A stretch of 64,000 bases of DNA from Prevotella sp. MGM1 (GCF_002933775.1 NZ_BEWV01000059.1:30845-94844), one strand, 5' to 3'. Counted from the first letter of the stretch, positions 1 to 9,487 are shown. The notes: a model not told the origin generated them from the letters alone. Numbers and translations: made by a program.

Positions 1-572
<572 letters not shown>

Positions 573-693
573 ATTAAAATTAATGTAACCCGTAAATAAA
601 AACGCTGTAAATTTTGATGTTTTGCGGCAATATGTCCTTGTTAAAATGTTGTTTTGTCTTGTGGAAAGTATCGCTAAGTATATCGTGCTTATT

Positions 694-725
694 GTTGTAT
701 CCGGTGATGTTTTTTGCTAAATTTG
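694..725 (+). promoter_or_regulatory. Promoter of a possible small transcription unit
   Basis: GTTG at 694-697, a 20-nt spacer, then TAAATTTG at 718-725: a good match to the Bacteroidota -33/-7 promoter arrangement. No large gene follows, only a 40-codon frame and a strong terminator, so it may drive a small RNA or a short peptide mRNA. Confidence 0.45.
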
Positions 726-758
726 TATGGAATAAACCATCAAAAACAATAAAAGGCT

Positions 759-881
759 ATGATAAATATTTACAAAACAACTATTGCGGCGTTATCGGTT
801 ATATGCCGGAAATGTATATTTATGCACGGAGTCGCGCCTTTGATATTTGATAAAAGTGTGATTGTGCGCATCTTTACATAA
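759..881 (+). CDS. Possible small protein (40 aa), unknown
   Basis: An ATG frame of 40 codons beginning MINIYKTTIAALSVICRK and ending at TAA 879-881. I do not recognise it. The first 30 residues are moderately hydrophobic with two cysteines (CRKC). It lies between a promoter (694-725) and a rho-independent terminator (951-987), with a short AAAAGG purine stretch just before the ATG. The alternative is that the transcript of about 250 nt is a non-coding RNA and this frame is chance; the sequence alone does not decide. Confidence 0.25.
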   Translation: MINIYKTTIAALSVICRKCIFMHGVAPLIFDKSVIVRIFT

Positions 882-950
882 ATAATTAGGATTATTGATG
901 GCGTCAACATGTCGCACGGATATGTGTGTTGTGATATGCACATGTATGTG

Positions 951-987
951 AAAAAGGCTTCCGAAACTTGTATCGGAAGCCTTTTTT
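951..987 (+). terminator. Rho-independent terminator, bidirectional in form
   Basis: Nine-bp stem GGCTTCCGA (956-964) / TCGGAAGCC (973-981) with an 8-nt loop, followed by six T and preceded by five A, so it could work on either strand. No large gene ends here: kdsA starts and reads away to the left, and the kinase gene starts at 1376. This supports a small transcript between 726 and 987. Confidence 0.8.
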
Positions 988-989
988 GT

Positions 990-1110
990 GTTGCAACGGG
1001 GTGCTTGTTGCGTTGTAACGGGATACTTGTCGCGTTGCGTTTAGACGCTAAATGCAAGCTAACCGGTATCCCGATGGAACGCAACCGGTATCCGGATGCG
1101 GAAAGCGTGG
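990..1110. repeat. Intergenic mosaic repeat, copy A
   Basis: A GC-richer patch in an AT-rich gap, built from words that recur at 21.3, 39.8 and 52.9 kb: GTTGCAACGGGG, GTAACGGGATAC, GCGTTTAGACGC, GGTATCCCG and GGTATCCGG. GGGATAC (1019-1025) can pair with GTATCCC (1065-1071). It lacks the long perfect palindrome of the copy at 39763-39825. The remaining stretch 1111-1327 shows nothing further that I recognise. Confidence 0.6.
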
Positions 1111-1327
1111 CGGTTTATGCTGTTGCAAGTTGTGGATTATCAAAAAACAAGGTGTTTTTCTCCGGTTTATGATGTGTCCCTGTATAAATATTCAAAAAAA
1201 GTGGCGAGTGTGTGCTTGTGATATTTATTTTACGTTTGGTGTATTCGGGAATAATCTCGGGCGGTGGCGTTGACAGGCTGTCCGCATATTATGAATGTTC
1301 TTTGTTGATTATCAAGTGGCATGTTTT

Positions 1328-1359
1328 TTTGAGGGAATAAGAATATTTTTGTACTTTTG
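1328..1359 (+). promoter_or_regulatory. Promoter of the N-acetylglucosamine-kinase-like gene
   Basis: TTTG (1328-1331), a 20-nt spacer and TACTTTTG (1352-1359): a full match to the Bacteroidota promoter pattern. The gene's ATG is at 1376, so the 5' leader would be only about 10 nt, common in this phylum where Shine-Dalgarno sites are rare. Confidence 0.75.
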
Positions 1360-1375
1360 CGGAAAAGTAAATATT

Positions 1376-2215
1376 ATGATACTCATTGCGGATAGCGGAA
1401 GCACCAAGACGGACTGGGTGCTTGCAGACGGTAGGCATGTGGTAAGGCAGGTGCTCACGCAAGGCATAAATCCGTTTCATCAGGATAGGCTCACGGTGGA
1501 GAATATCGTTGTCGGTGAACTTCTGCCGAAGTTAGGCGCGGCAGACGTAAAGGCCGTGTATTACTATGGCAGCGGTTGTCGCGAGGAGTTTATTCCTATG
1601 ATGGCCGATATTTTTACTGCAGCTTTTTCCGGAGCGGAACATGTGGAGGTAAATGGCGACCTGCTCGGAGCGGCAAGAGCCGTATGCGGTCGTGATGAGG
1701 GCATAGCATGTATTCTCGGCACGGGAGCCAACTCCGGTCTGTACGATGGTGTCCGCATCACCGGAAACACCCCTCCGCTGGGTTATATTCTCGGCGATGA
1801 GGGTAGTGGGGCTGTGCTGGGTAGGATGTTTGTCAACGCTATTTTCAAAGGTGGGTTGCCCGAATCCCTGCGCGACGAGTATCTTTCGATCACAGGGCAG
1901 ACCATGGCAGACATTATACGGCGTGTGTATCGTGAGCCGCTGGCAAACCGTTATCTGGCCTCAATGTCTTGCTTCATTGCCGGCAGGCTTGACGTGCCGT
2001 CGCTGCGTAGTATGGTGATAGAGAATTTCAGGTCGTTTTTCAGTCGCAACGTGGTGCAATATTGCCGTCCGGACCTTCCGGTCGGTGCCGTTGGCAGTAT
2101 AGCGTATTATTTCAGAGCCGAGCTAGAAGAGGCGGCGGGGGTCGAAGGCTTCACTGTCGGGAAAGTGATGCGCAGTCCGTTGGAAGGTCTGGTGGCGTTT
2201 CACGGCGGGAAGTGA
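1376..2215 (+). CDS. N-acetylglucosamine kinase-like BadF/BadG/BcrA/BcrD ATPase-family protein
   Basis: A 279-residue cytosolic sugar kinase of the ASKHA fold, expected to phosphorylate an amino sugar (GlcNAc or muramic-acid-derived) with ATP. The N-terminus MILIADSGSTKTDWVL carries the phosphate-1 loop; ILGTGANSGLYDG is the second glycine-rich ATP/sugar loop; GYILGDEGSG follows, as in GlcNAc kinases of this family. The frame extends 27 codons upstream, but the ATG at 1376 is preferred because it puts the first ATP motif at the N-terminus and lies just after a strong promoter. It is a single-gene unit before the nuo operon. The exact sugar is inferred; other members act on different substrates. 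Confidence 0.85.
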   Translation: MILIADSGSTKTDWVLADGRHVVRQVLTQGINPFHQDRLTVENIVVGELLPKLGAADVKAVYYYGSGCREEFIPMMADIFTAAFSGAEHVEVNGDLLGAARAVCGRDEGIACILGTGANSGLYDGVRITGNTPPLGYILGDEGSGAVLGRMFVNAIFKGGLPESLRDEYLSITGQTMADIIRRVYREPLANRYLASMSCFIAGRLDVPSLRSMVIENFRSFFSRNVVQYCRPDLPVGAVGSIAYYFRAELEEAAGVEGFTVGKVMRSPLEGLVAFHGGK

Positions 2216-2416
2216 CTTGCCGGTTTGATAAATGTGCCGTCTTGTGCGATATACGGTTTGTCGGCTCTTCTGTTTTGACTGTCGGAAAGAAAATATAGAG
2301 GTTGCCGATTTGTTAATATAATTGATGTTTGTTTTATAGTTGTCCTTAGATAAGTTTTATATTTATATATAGGTACAATTTTGTTGTTAATATTACACGA
2401 TTTAAGATTTTTTTAT

Positions 2417-2424
2417 TATCTTTG
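2417..2424 (+). promoter_or_regulatory. -7 box of the nuo operon promoter
   Basis: TATCTTTG, a perfect TAnnTTTG match, 46 nt before the nuoA ATG in a very AT-rich 250-bp gap (2216-2470). The -33 region has no clear TTTG, so the promoter may need an activator or be intrinsically modest. Confidence 0.65.
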
Positions 2425-2470
2425 CACCCGCTTATTTCAAGCGTACAAATTTGTAATATTATAATATTTT

Positions 2471-2821
2471 ATGTATTTTATTTTGTTACTTACCGTTTTG
2501 ATAACGGCTATCGTACTGGTAGCGGCGGCTTATGTCATTGCCAAGCTGATCGGTCCGCGCTCGTATAACAAGGTAAAAGGAGAACCGTTTGAGTGTGGTA
2601 TCCCCACGCACGGTTCGTCATGGATACCTATGCATGTGGGCTACTACCTGTTCGCTATCTTGTTTCTCATGTTCGACGTGGAGACGGTGTTTCTCTATCC
2701 GTGGGCAGTGGTTGTTAAGGAGTTTGGTGCAATGGCGTTGCTGAGCATCGGATTTTTCCTTTTGGTACTTGTATTTGGCCTGGCTTACGCTTGGCGGAAA
2801 GGAGCGTTGGAATGGAAGTGA
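2471..2821 (+). CDS. nuoA: NADH-quinone oxidoreductase subunit A
   Basis: A 116-residue inner-membrane subunit of complex I with three predicted helices (about residues 3-23, 58-78, 88-108). The conserved family segment YNKVKGEPFECGIP precedes the second helix, and FLMFDVETVFLYPW is the acidic motif at the membrane-peripheral arm interface. It is the first gene of a ten-gene nuo operon. Its stop overlaps the nuoB start by 10 bp, pointing to translational coupling. Confidence 0.95.
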   Translation: MYFILLLTVLITAIVLVAAAYVIAKLIGPRSYNKVKGEPFECGIPTHGSSWIPMHVGYYLFAILFLMFDVETVFLYPWAVVVKEFGAMALLSIGFFLLVLVFGLAYAWRKGALEWK

Positions 2822-3429
2822 GAAAGCCGCGCATCAAGAGTATTCCTTACGAGGAATTTAAGGACAATGAATCTCTCGAAAAGATAATCAACGAGCTTCA
2901 CGAGGGAGGTGTGGATGTGTTTGTCGGTTCGCTCGATCAGGCCATCAACTGGGGGCGTAGCAACTCGTTATGGTCGCTGACCTTCGCCACGAGTTGTTGC
3001 GGTATCGAGTTCATGGCCGTGGGTTGCGCACGTTATGACTTTGCCCGTTTCGGTTTCGAGGTTACTCGTAACTCTCCGCGACAGGCCGACCTCATCATGT
3101 GCGCCGGTACCATCACTCACAAGATGGCTCCGGTCATGAAGCGCCTTTACGACGAGATGGCCGAGCCTAAGTATGTCGTGGCTGTGGGCGGTTGCGCCAT
3201 ATCCGGCGGTCCGTTCAAGAGCAGCTATCATGTGGTTAAGGGTATAGAGGAAATAGTTCCGGTAGACGTGTTCGTGCCCGGCTGTCCGCCACGCCCCGAG
3301 GCCATACTTTACGGAATGATGCAGTTGCAGCGTAAGGTGAAGATAGAGAAATTCTTCGGTGGGCGCAATCATAAGGAAAAGAAGCCTATAGTGGTGACTG
3401 ACGTGCCTGACAATAGCAATAACGACTAA
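2812..3429 (+). CDS. nuoB: NADH-quinone oxidoreductase subunit B
   Basis: A 205-residue peripheral-arm subunit that holds the terminal [4Fe-4S] cluster N2, from which electrons pass to quinone. Expected ligands are visible: the CC pair at residues 62-63 (ATSCCGIEFMAVG), C128 (VGGCAISGG) and C158 (VPGCPPRPEAI). The ATG at 2812 lies inside the 3' end of nuoA, with an AAAGGAG sequence just upstream, one of few clear ribosome-binding sites here. A TTG seven codons upstream is a less likely start. Confidence 0.96.
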   Translation: MEVRKPRIKSIPYEEFKDNESLEKIINELHEGGVDVFVGSLDQAINWGRSNSLWSLTFATSCCGIEFMAVGCARYDFARFGFEVTRNSPRQADLIMCAGTITHKMAPVMKRLYDEMAEPKYVVAVGGCAISGGPFKSSYHVVKGIEEIVPVDVFVPGCPPRPEAILYGMMQLQRKVKIEKFFGGRNHKEKKPIVVTDVPDNSNND

Positions 3430-3444
3430 GAAAGGGAGACGAAG

Positions 3445-5013
3445 ATGAAATTAGAAAACAGACAATTCGAATTGAACGCTTTTGCCTCCGAGATGGCAAA
3501 ATTGAGGAATGATAAGCATTTCGACTTCCTTGTCACCATTGTCGGAGAAGACTTCGGCGAGGAAGGACTCGGGTGCGTTTATATATTGGAGAACACGAAG
3601 ACTCACGAGCGCACGAGCGTTAAGGCAGTGAATGCCGACCGTAACGAGCCGTATATACCTACGGTGAGCCACCTGTGGAAAGGTGCCGAGATATTGGAGC
3701 GTGAGGTTTACGACTTTTTCGGCATCAAGTTTCTTGGCAACAAGGATATGCGCCGCATATACCTGCGCTCGGATTTCAAGGGCTATCCTTTCCGTAAGGA
3801 CTACGACATGAGTCCTGAGAACAACACGTATGTGCTTACGGATGACCCCGAAACGGAATGTACGTTCGAATACAGCCTTGATAAAGACGGAAAACTGGTG
3901 GCTGTGAAGCATCCGCTTTTCACCGATGACGACTATGTTATCAATATCGGCCCCCAGCATCCGGCAACCCACGGAGTGCTCCGCTTGCAGACGATACTCG
4001 ACGGCGAGACAATCCGCAAGATATATCCGCACTGCGGATACATACACCGCGGAGTGGAAAAGATGTGCGAGAGTTATATATATCCGCAGACACTGGCACT
4101 CACAGACCGTCTGGATTATCTCAGTGCGATGATGAACCGCCATGCCCTCTGCTCCGTAGTAGAGGAGGCTATGGGAGTGGAGCTTACCGACCGCATCAAG
4201 TATATCCGTACAATCATGGACGAGCTTCAGCGTATTGACAGCCATTTGCTGTTTTACAGCTGTTGCGCCCAAGACCTCGGTGCGCTTACCGCATTTATAT
4301 ATGGTATGCGCGAGCGTGAGCAAGTGCTCAACGTAATGGAGGAGACCACCGGAGGCCGGCTTATCCAGAACTATTACAGGATAGGCGGATGTCAGGCCGA
4401 TATCGATCCCAATTTCGTGCAGAACGTCAAGAAACTCTGTGAGTATCTTAAGCCGATGTTCAAGGAGTATCACGATATTTTCACAGGAAACATCATCTTG
4501 CAGAACCGTTTCAGGGGCGTAGGCAAGCTCACTCTGGAAGATGCCATAAGCTACGGATGTACCGGAGGTACGGGACGTGCGGCAGGATGGCAAAACGATG
4601 TGCGCAAGCATCACCCCTATGCTATGTATGACAAGGTCGAGTTTGACGAGATAACATATAATGCAGGCGACTGCTTCGACCGCTATATGGTACGTATGGA
4701 CGAGATGGAGCAGAGCATACGCATAATAGAACAGCTCATCGACAACATTCCCGCCGGCGACTACTATGTTAAGCAGAAGCCGATAATACGTGTTCCGGAG
4801 GGACAGTGGTACACATCATGCGAGGGCAGCCGTGGAGAAATCGGCGTATATCTCGATTCAAGGGGAGACAAGAGCCCTTATCGTCTGAAATTCCGTCCGA
4901 TGGGATTGCCTCTCGTATCGGCGATGGATACCATGCTGCGCGGTGAGAAAATAGCCGACCTCATCTCTGTGGGCGCTACATTAGATTACGTAATTCCTGA
5001 TATAGACAGATAA
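3445..5013 (+). CDS. nuoCD: Fused NADH-quinone oxidoreductase subunit C/D
   Basis: A 522-residue fusion of the 30-kDa (NuoC) and 49-kDa (NuoD) subunits of the complex I peripheral arm. The NuoC part spans about residues 1-130, with HLWKGAEILEREVYDFFGI and FRKDYDMSPE; NuoD starts near residue 160, with INIGPQHPATHGVLR (GPQHPATHG at 169-177) and HCGYIHRGVEKM. NuoD lines the quinone cavity with NuoB. The fusion itself is known in several bacteria, including Escherichia coli. It sits 15 bp after nuoB and 5 bp before nuoH. A long open frame on the opposite strand is a shadow. Confidence 0.95.
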   Translation: MKLENRQFELNAFASEMAKLRNDKHFDFLVTIVGEDFGEEGLGCVYILENTKTHERTSVKAVNADRNEPYIPTVSHLWKGAEILEREVYDFFGIKFLGNKDMRRIYLRSDFKGYPFRKDYDMSPENNTYVLTDDPETECTFEYSLDKDGKLVAVKHPLFTDDDYVINIGPQHPATHGVLRLQTILDGETIRKIYPHCGYIHRGVEKMCESYIYPQTLALTDRLDYLSAMMNRHALCSVVEEAMGVELTDRIKYIRTIMDELQRIDSHLLFYSCCAQDLGALTAFIYGMREREQVLNVMEETTGGRLIQNYYRIGGCQADIDPNFVQNVKKLCEYLKPMFKEYHDIFTGNIILQNRFRGVGKLTLEDAISYGCTGGTGRAAGWQNDVRKHHPYAMYDKVEFDEITYNAGDCFDRYMVRMDEMEQSIRIIEQLIDNIPAGDYYVKQKPIIRVPEGQWYTSCEGSRGEIGVYLDSRGDKSPYRLKFRPMGLPLVSAMDTMLRGEKIADLISVGATLDYVIPDIDR

Positions 5014-5018
5014 AGATT

Positions 5019-6107
5019 ATGTTTGATTTTAGTATAGTAACAACTTGGTTCGACGGTTTGTTGCGCAACACTTTGGGGTTGGGTGATTTCTTGTCGATAC
5101 TTATCGAGTGCGTGCTCGTAGGTGTGCTGATACTTGCGGCTTACGCCATGCTTGCCATCGTGCTGATATTCATGGAGCGCAAGGTCTGCGCTTACTTCCA
5201 GTGCCGTCTCGGTCCGATGCGTGTCGGTCCGTGGGGTGTGTTCCAGGTGTTTGCCGACGTGTTGAAGATGCTTCAAAAAGAGATTTTCTTCGTGGATAAA
5301 GCTGACAAGCTGCTTTATCTTGTCGCACCGTTCCTTGTGCTCATCGCATCGGTGGGAACATTCTCGTTCATGCCTTGGAACAAGGGAGCCGGAATACTCG
5401 ATTTCAACGTGGGGATATTCCTTCTCACGGCAATATCTGGCATCGGGGTCGTCGGTATCTTCCTTGCCGGATGGGGTTCTAACAATAAGTATAGCGTGGT
5501 ATCGGCCATGCGCGGTGCCGTTCAGATGATATCTTATGAGATGTCGCTATGCCTGTGCCTTATCGCAGCTGTGGTCCTTACCGGTACAATGCAGATAAGC
5601 GGAATTGTGGAGGCGCAGAAAGGTGCTTTCGGTTGGCTTGTGTTCCAGGGACATATTCCTGCAATCATAGCTTTCATAGTATTTCTTATCGCCGGAAACG
5701 CCGAGGCGAACCGCGGTCCTTTCGACCTCGCTGAGGCCGAGAGCGAGCTTACCGCAGGCTATCATACCGAGTATTCGGGTATGGGATTCGGCTTCTTCTA
5801 TCTTGCCGAGTACCTGAACATGTTTGTTATCGCGGGAGTTGCGGCGACAGTGTTCCTCGGCGGATGGATGCCTATACACATAGGTGTGTCCGGATTTGAT
5901 GCGGTGATGGATTATATTCCCGGTATTGTGTGGTTCCTTGGTAAGACTTTTGCCCTTGTTTGGGTGCTTCTTTGGATTCGTTGGTCGTTCCCGCGTCTGC
6001 GTATAGACCAGATTCTTAAGCTTGAATGGAAGTATCTTATGCCGCTGTCTCTGTTGAACCTTGTTCTGATGACGGTAATAGTAGCCTTGGGATGGTATGT
6101 TAAGTAG
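5019..6107 (+). CDS. nuoH: NADH-quinone oxidoreductase subunit H
   Basis: A 362-residue membrane subunit with about eight to nine helices that joins the peripheral arm to the proton-pumping arm and forms the quinone entry. Family motifs: MERKVCAYFQCRLGPMRVGP on the first cytosolic loop, and NRGPFDLAEAESELTAGYHT, whose acidic residues lie along the quinone tunnel. The ATG follows the nuoCD stop by 5 bp. Length is close to the family norm (about 325-360). Confidence 0.95.
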   Translation: MFDFSIVTTWFDGLLRNTLGLGDFLSILIECVLVGVLILAAYAMLAIVLIFMERKVCAYFQCRLGPMRVGPWGVFQVFADVLKMLQKEIFFVDKADKLLYLVAPFLVLIASVGTFSFMPWNKGAGILDFNVGIFLLTAISGIGVVGIFLAGWGSNNKYSVVSAMRGAVQMISYEMSLCLCLIAAVVLTGTMQISGIVEAQKGAFGWLVFQGHIPAIIAFIVFLIAGNAEANRGPFDLAEAESELTAGYHTEYSGMGFGFFYLAEYLNMFVIAGVAATVFLGGWMPIHIGVSGFDAVMDYIPGIVWFLGKTFALVWVLLWIRWSFPRLRIDQILKLEWKYLMPLSLLNLVLMTVIVALGWYVK

Positions 6108-6135
6108 TCTTAGGATGGTATATTAAGAATTGAAA

Positions 6136-6663
6136 ATGGAAAATAACAAATCATATTTCGGAGAAGCAGTGCATGGCGTGAAGTCGCTGCTTACCGGTTT
6201 CCGCGTCACAATGAAGGAGTATTTCACTCCGAAAGTGACGGAACAATATCCGGAAAACCGCAAGACAACACTGCATGTGGCGGCCCGTCATCGCGGCCGT
6301 TTGGTCATGCCTCATGATGCCGAAGGAAATCATAAGTGTATCGCTTGTACGTTGTGCGAGAAAGCATGTCCCAACGGTACTATTACGATTAAGTCGGAGA
6401 TGAAGGAGACGGAGGACGGCAAGAAGAAGCGTGTGCTCGTGGATTATCAATATGATATGGGTGAGTGCATGTTCTGCCAGCTCTGTGTCAATGTGTGTCC
6501 GCAAGACGCGATAGAGTTCACCAATGATTTCGAGAACTCTACTTTCGACAGAGGAGCGCTTGTTCTTCATCTTGACAAAGAAGTGAAATACGAGTCTTCT
6601 CTGCCAAATATTCTTGATGGCGGCGCGCCGCAGGAAGTGGGTAAGTGGAATACAAAAAAGTAA
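6136..6663 (+). CDS. nuoI: NADH-quinone oxidoreductase subunit I (8Fe ferredoxin-like)
   Basis: A 175-residue peripheral-arm protein carrying clusters N6a and N6b. Both ferredoxin motifs are intact: C68-x2-C71-x2-C74-x3-CP (CIACTLCEKACP) and C111-x2-C114-x2-C117-x3-CP (CMFCQLCVNVCP). With NuoE, F and G missing from the operon, this subunit is the likely entry point for electrons from an unidentified donor. The ATG at 6136 is preferred over an upstream in-frame TTG at 6130. Confidence 0.94.
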   Translation: MENNKSYFGEAVHGVKSLLTGFRVTMKEYFTPKVTEQYPENRKTTLHVAARHRGRLVMPHDAEGNHKCIACTLCEKACPNGTITIKSEMKETEDGKKKRVLVDYQYDMGECMFCQLCVNVCPQDAIEFTNDFENSTFDRGALVLHLDKEVKYESSLPNILDGGAPQEVGKWNTKK

Positions 6664-6677
6664 TAGGAGAATGATAA

Positions 6678-7199
6678 ATGGCTAATTTAATAATGTTTAT
6701 AATTCTTGCCGCAGTCATCCTCGGCTCAGCCGTGATGTGTGTGGTGACTACACGGATAATGAGAGCGGCCACATTCATGCTGTTCGTTCTCTTTGGAGTG
6801 GCGGGACTTTATTTCCTGCTTGACTATACGTATCTCGGTGCGGCCCAAATAAGTGTTTATGCAGGCGGCGTTACGATGATTTACATATTCGCCATCCAGC
6901 TCGTCAGCAAGCGTACGCTTCAAGGCCTCGTTGAGAGAATGAAAGGAAGCCGTGTCGTTTTCGGTGCGGTTATGTCGCTGGTAGGTTTTGCTTTGGTGTC
7001 TTTGGTGATGTTGAAGAATGAGCTTATCACGGTGGCTTGCGATGCGTCGGCAGGTGAGGTTCCGATGAGTACTATCGGACAGGCGTTGCTCGGCAGCGAG
7101 AAATATCAGTATGTGCTCCCGTTTGAGTTCATATCAGTATTTCTCCTTGCATGTATTATCGGTGGAATTGTTGTTTCAAGAAAAGAAGAGGAGAAGTAA
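6678..7199 (+). CDS. nuoJ: NADH-quinone oxidoreductase subunit J
   Basis: A 173-residue membrane subunit with about five helices. The segment YLGAAQISVYAGGVTMIYIF matches the conserved third helix of NuoJ (helix with a pi-bulge), and VVSRKEEEK is a charged C-terminal tail. An AGGAG site lies about 9 nt before the ATG at 6678. The next gene, nuoK, begins 3 bp after its stop. Confidence 0.92.
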   Translation: MANLIMFIILAAVILGSAVMCVVTTRIMRAATFMLFVLFGVAGLYFLLDYTYLGAAQISVYAGGVTMIYIFAIQLVSKRTLQGLVERMKGSRVVFGAVMSLVGFALVSLVMLKNELITVACDASAGEVPMSTIGQALLGSEKYQYVLPFEFISVFLLACIIGGIVVSRKEEEK

Positions 7200-7202
7200 T
7201 AT

Positions 7203-7511
7203 ATGGTACAGGTAGAATATTATTTTGTGCTCAGTGCACTGTTGTTCTTTATCGGCGTGTTCGGCTTTGTCACCCGTCGCAATCTGATTGCCATGCTCAT
7301 CTCTATCGAACTTGTGCTCAATGCCGTAGATATTAACTTTGCGGCGTTTAACCGCCTGCTCTTCCCCGGGCAGTTCGAAGGTTTCTTTATGACTCTGTTC
7401 TCAATCGGAGTGAGTGCCGCGGAAAGTGCGGTGGCTATCGCGATTATTATTAATGTTTACCGAAACTTCAACAGCGATCAGGTGAACAGTATTGAAAACA
7501 TGAAATTTTAA
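7203..7511 (+). CDS. nuoK: NADH-quinone oxidoreductase subunit K
   Basis: A 102-residue, three-helix antiporter-like subunit of the membrane arm. The N-terminal helix is followed by TRRNLIAMLISIELVLNAVD, containing the conserved glutamate of helix 2, and AAESAVAIAIIINVYR, which carries the second conserved glutamate region of helix 3. Length equals the family norm of about 100. It lies between nuoJ (3 bp) and nuoL (8 bp). Confidence 0.94.
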   Translation: MVQVEYYFVLSALLFFIGVFGFVTRRNLIAMLISIELVLNAVDINFAAFNRLLFPGQFEGFFMTLFSIGVSAAESAVAIAIIINVYRNFNSDQVNSIENMKF

Positions 7512-7519
7512 CGTGACTT

Positions 7520-9478
7520 ATGGATTATAGTTATGTATTTTTAATACTCCTTCTGCCGCTTCTCTCGTTCCTTGCGCTGGGACTTGCTGGCATGAAGTTG
7601 TCACATAAGGCGGCCGGACTTATCGGTACCACATCGTTGGGTATCGTCACGGTGCTTTCCTATTACACGGCGATATGCTACTTTACGGCCGATCGAGGTG
7701 CTGACGGTGCTTTCGCTACATTGGTGCCTTATAACTTCACATGGTTGCCGTTGGGTGACCTGAACTTTGATCTCGGTATCCTGCTCGATCCGATTTCGGT
7801 GGTGATGCTTATCGTAATATCGACTGTCAGTCTGATGGTTCACATCTATTCTTTCGGTTATATGCACGGAGAGAAAGGTTTCCAGCGTTATTACGCATAC
7901 CTCAGTCTCTTCACGATGTCAATGCTCGGATTGGTTGTTGCCACCAATATATTCCAGATGTATTTGTTCTGGGAGCTTGTCGGAGTAAGCTCTTACCTGC
8001 TCATTGGTTTTTACTATCCTTTGCAGGCAGCGGTGTCAGCGTCAAAGAAAGCGTTTATCGTAACTCGCTTTGCCGATATGTTCTTCTTGATAGGTATCTT
8101 GATATTCGGTTATTACACAGGCTCTTTCAGCTTCTCTTTTGCCGGAGATGTTGTGATGGGTAGCGGTACGACTCCTTTTATTCCTGTCGATGTGGTTAAG
8201 GCGGTTGCCGCCGGCGGTTTCATTCTGCCCACGGCTCTTGTGCTGATGTTCATTGGCGGTGCGGGTAAGAGTGCCATGTTCCCATTGCATATCTGGTTGC
8301 CGGATGCCATGGAAGGCCCTACGCCTGTCAGTGCGCTTATCCATGCCGCTACTATGGTGGTTGCGGGCGTATTCCAGATCGCACGTCTTTTCCCATTGTG
8401 GATAGAGTATGCTCCGGGACAGATGAGCATTATAGTGTGGGTCGGTGTGTTCACAGCGTTCTATGCGGCGGCCGTCGCTTGTGCGCAGAGCGATATCAAG
8501 CGTGTGCTTGCGTTCTCCACGATTTCCCAGATAGCGTTTATGATGGTTTCGCTCGGTGTGTGTCTGCCCGGTCATGAGGCCGTGCTCGACAATCACACAC
8601 AACTCGGTTATATGGCATCCATGTTCCATCTGTTCACTCATGCCATGTTCAAGGCATGCTTGTTCCTTGGTGCCGGATGTATCATTCATGCCGTTCATTC
8701 CAACGAGATGTCAACAATGGGCGGTCTGCGCAAGTATATGCCGGTTACGCATGTCACGTTCCTAATTTCCTGTCTTGCCATTTCCGGTATTCCTCCTTTC
8801 TCCGGATTTTTCTCAAAGGACGAGATTATCACCGCATGCTTCGCATATAGTCCCGTCGTTGGTTGGATAATGACAGGTATAGCGGCCATGACAGCTTTCT
8901 ATATGTTCCGTCTTTATTACGGGATATTCTGGGGTACGGAGAATAAGGAACTCCATGAGCATCACACTCCTCATGAGGCTCCGCTCACAATGACAGTTCC
9001 ATTGATTATCCTTACCGTGATAACCGTTACTTGCGGTTGGGCACTCAACTTCGGCTCATTTATCAGCGCAAGCGGTCAGGACTATCAGATCCATCTTGAC
9101 ACACAGGTGGCAATAACATCATGTGTTATAGCGGTTATCAGCATCGCTCTTGCCACATATATATATAAAGGCGAGAAACAACCGATTGCCGATATGCTTT
9201 ATAAGCGCTTCCCGACACTTCACCGTGCGGCATACAAGCGTTTCTATATGGATGAGATATGGATGTTCATCACCCATAAGATAATCTTCCGTTGTGTGAG
9301 CACGCCTATCGCATGGTTCGACCGTCATGTTGTCGACGGAACGTTTGACTTCATGGCTTGGGGTGCGAATGAGGCCGGAGAGACCATCCGTCCGTGGCAG
9401 AGTGGCGACGTGCGGCGTTATGCCGTATGGTTCCTTACCGGCACTGTGGCATTAACATTAGTATTACTTTGCATATAA
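7520..9478 (+). CDS. nuoL: NADH-quinone oxidoreductase subunit L
   Basis: A 652-residue, distal antiporter-like proton-pumping subunit with about 16 helices plus the long lateral helix. Motifs include MYLFWELVGVSSYLLIGFYY (the glutamate of helix 5), GGAGKSAMFPLHIWLPDAME (the lysine of helix 7) and ALIHAATMVVAGVFQIAR. The C-terminal region runs past the core into the lateral-helix segment, so it is full length. It follows nuoK by 8 bp and precedes nuoM by 9 bp. Confidence 0.95.
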   Translation: MDYSYVFLILLLPLLSFLALGLAGMKLSHKAAGLIGTTSLGIVTVLSYYTAICYFTADRGADGAFATLVPYNFTWLPLGDLNFDLGILLDPISVVMLIVISTVSLMVHIYSFGYMHGEKGFQRYYAYLSLFTMSMLGLVVATNIFQMYLFWELVGVSSYLLIGFYYPLQAAVSASKKAFIVTRFADMFFLIGILIFGYYTGSFSFSFAGDVVMGSGTTPFIPVDVVKAVAAGGFILPTALVLMFIGGAGKSAMFPLHIWLPDAMEGPTPVSALIHAATMVVAGVFQIARLFPLWIEYAPGQMSIIVWVGVFTAFYAAAVACAQSDIKRVLAFSTISQIAFMMVSLGVCLPGHEAVLDNHTQLGYMASMFHLFTHAMFKACLFLGAGCIIHAVHSNEMSTMGGLRKYMPVTHVTFLISCLAISGIPPFSGFFSKDEIITACFAYSPVVGWIMTGIAAMTAFYMFRLYYGIFWGTENKELHEHHTPHEAPLTMTVPLIILTVITVTCGWALNFGSFISASGQDYQIHLDTQVAITSCVIAVISIALATYIYKGEKQPIADMLYKRFPTLHRAAYKRFYMDEIWMFITHKIIFRCVSTPIAWFDRHVVDGTFDFMAWGANEAGETIRPWQSGDVRRYAVWFLTGTVALTLVLLCI

Positions 9479-9487
9479 TTTAGAAAG

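Noticed and set aside
3451..4614. Long open frame (387 codons) on the minus strand opposite nuoCD
   Set aside because: It lies wholly inside a gene with clear family motifs, shows no recognisable domain and arises from the codon bias of nuoCD.
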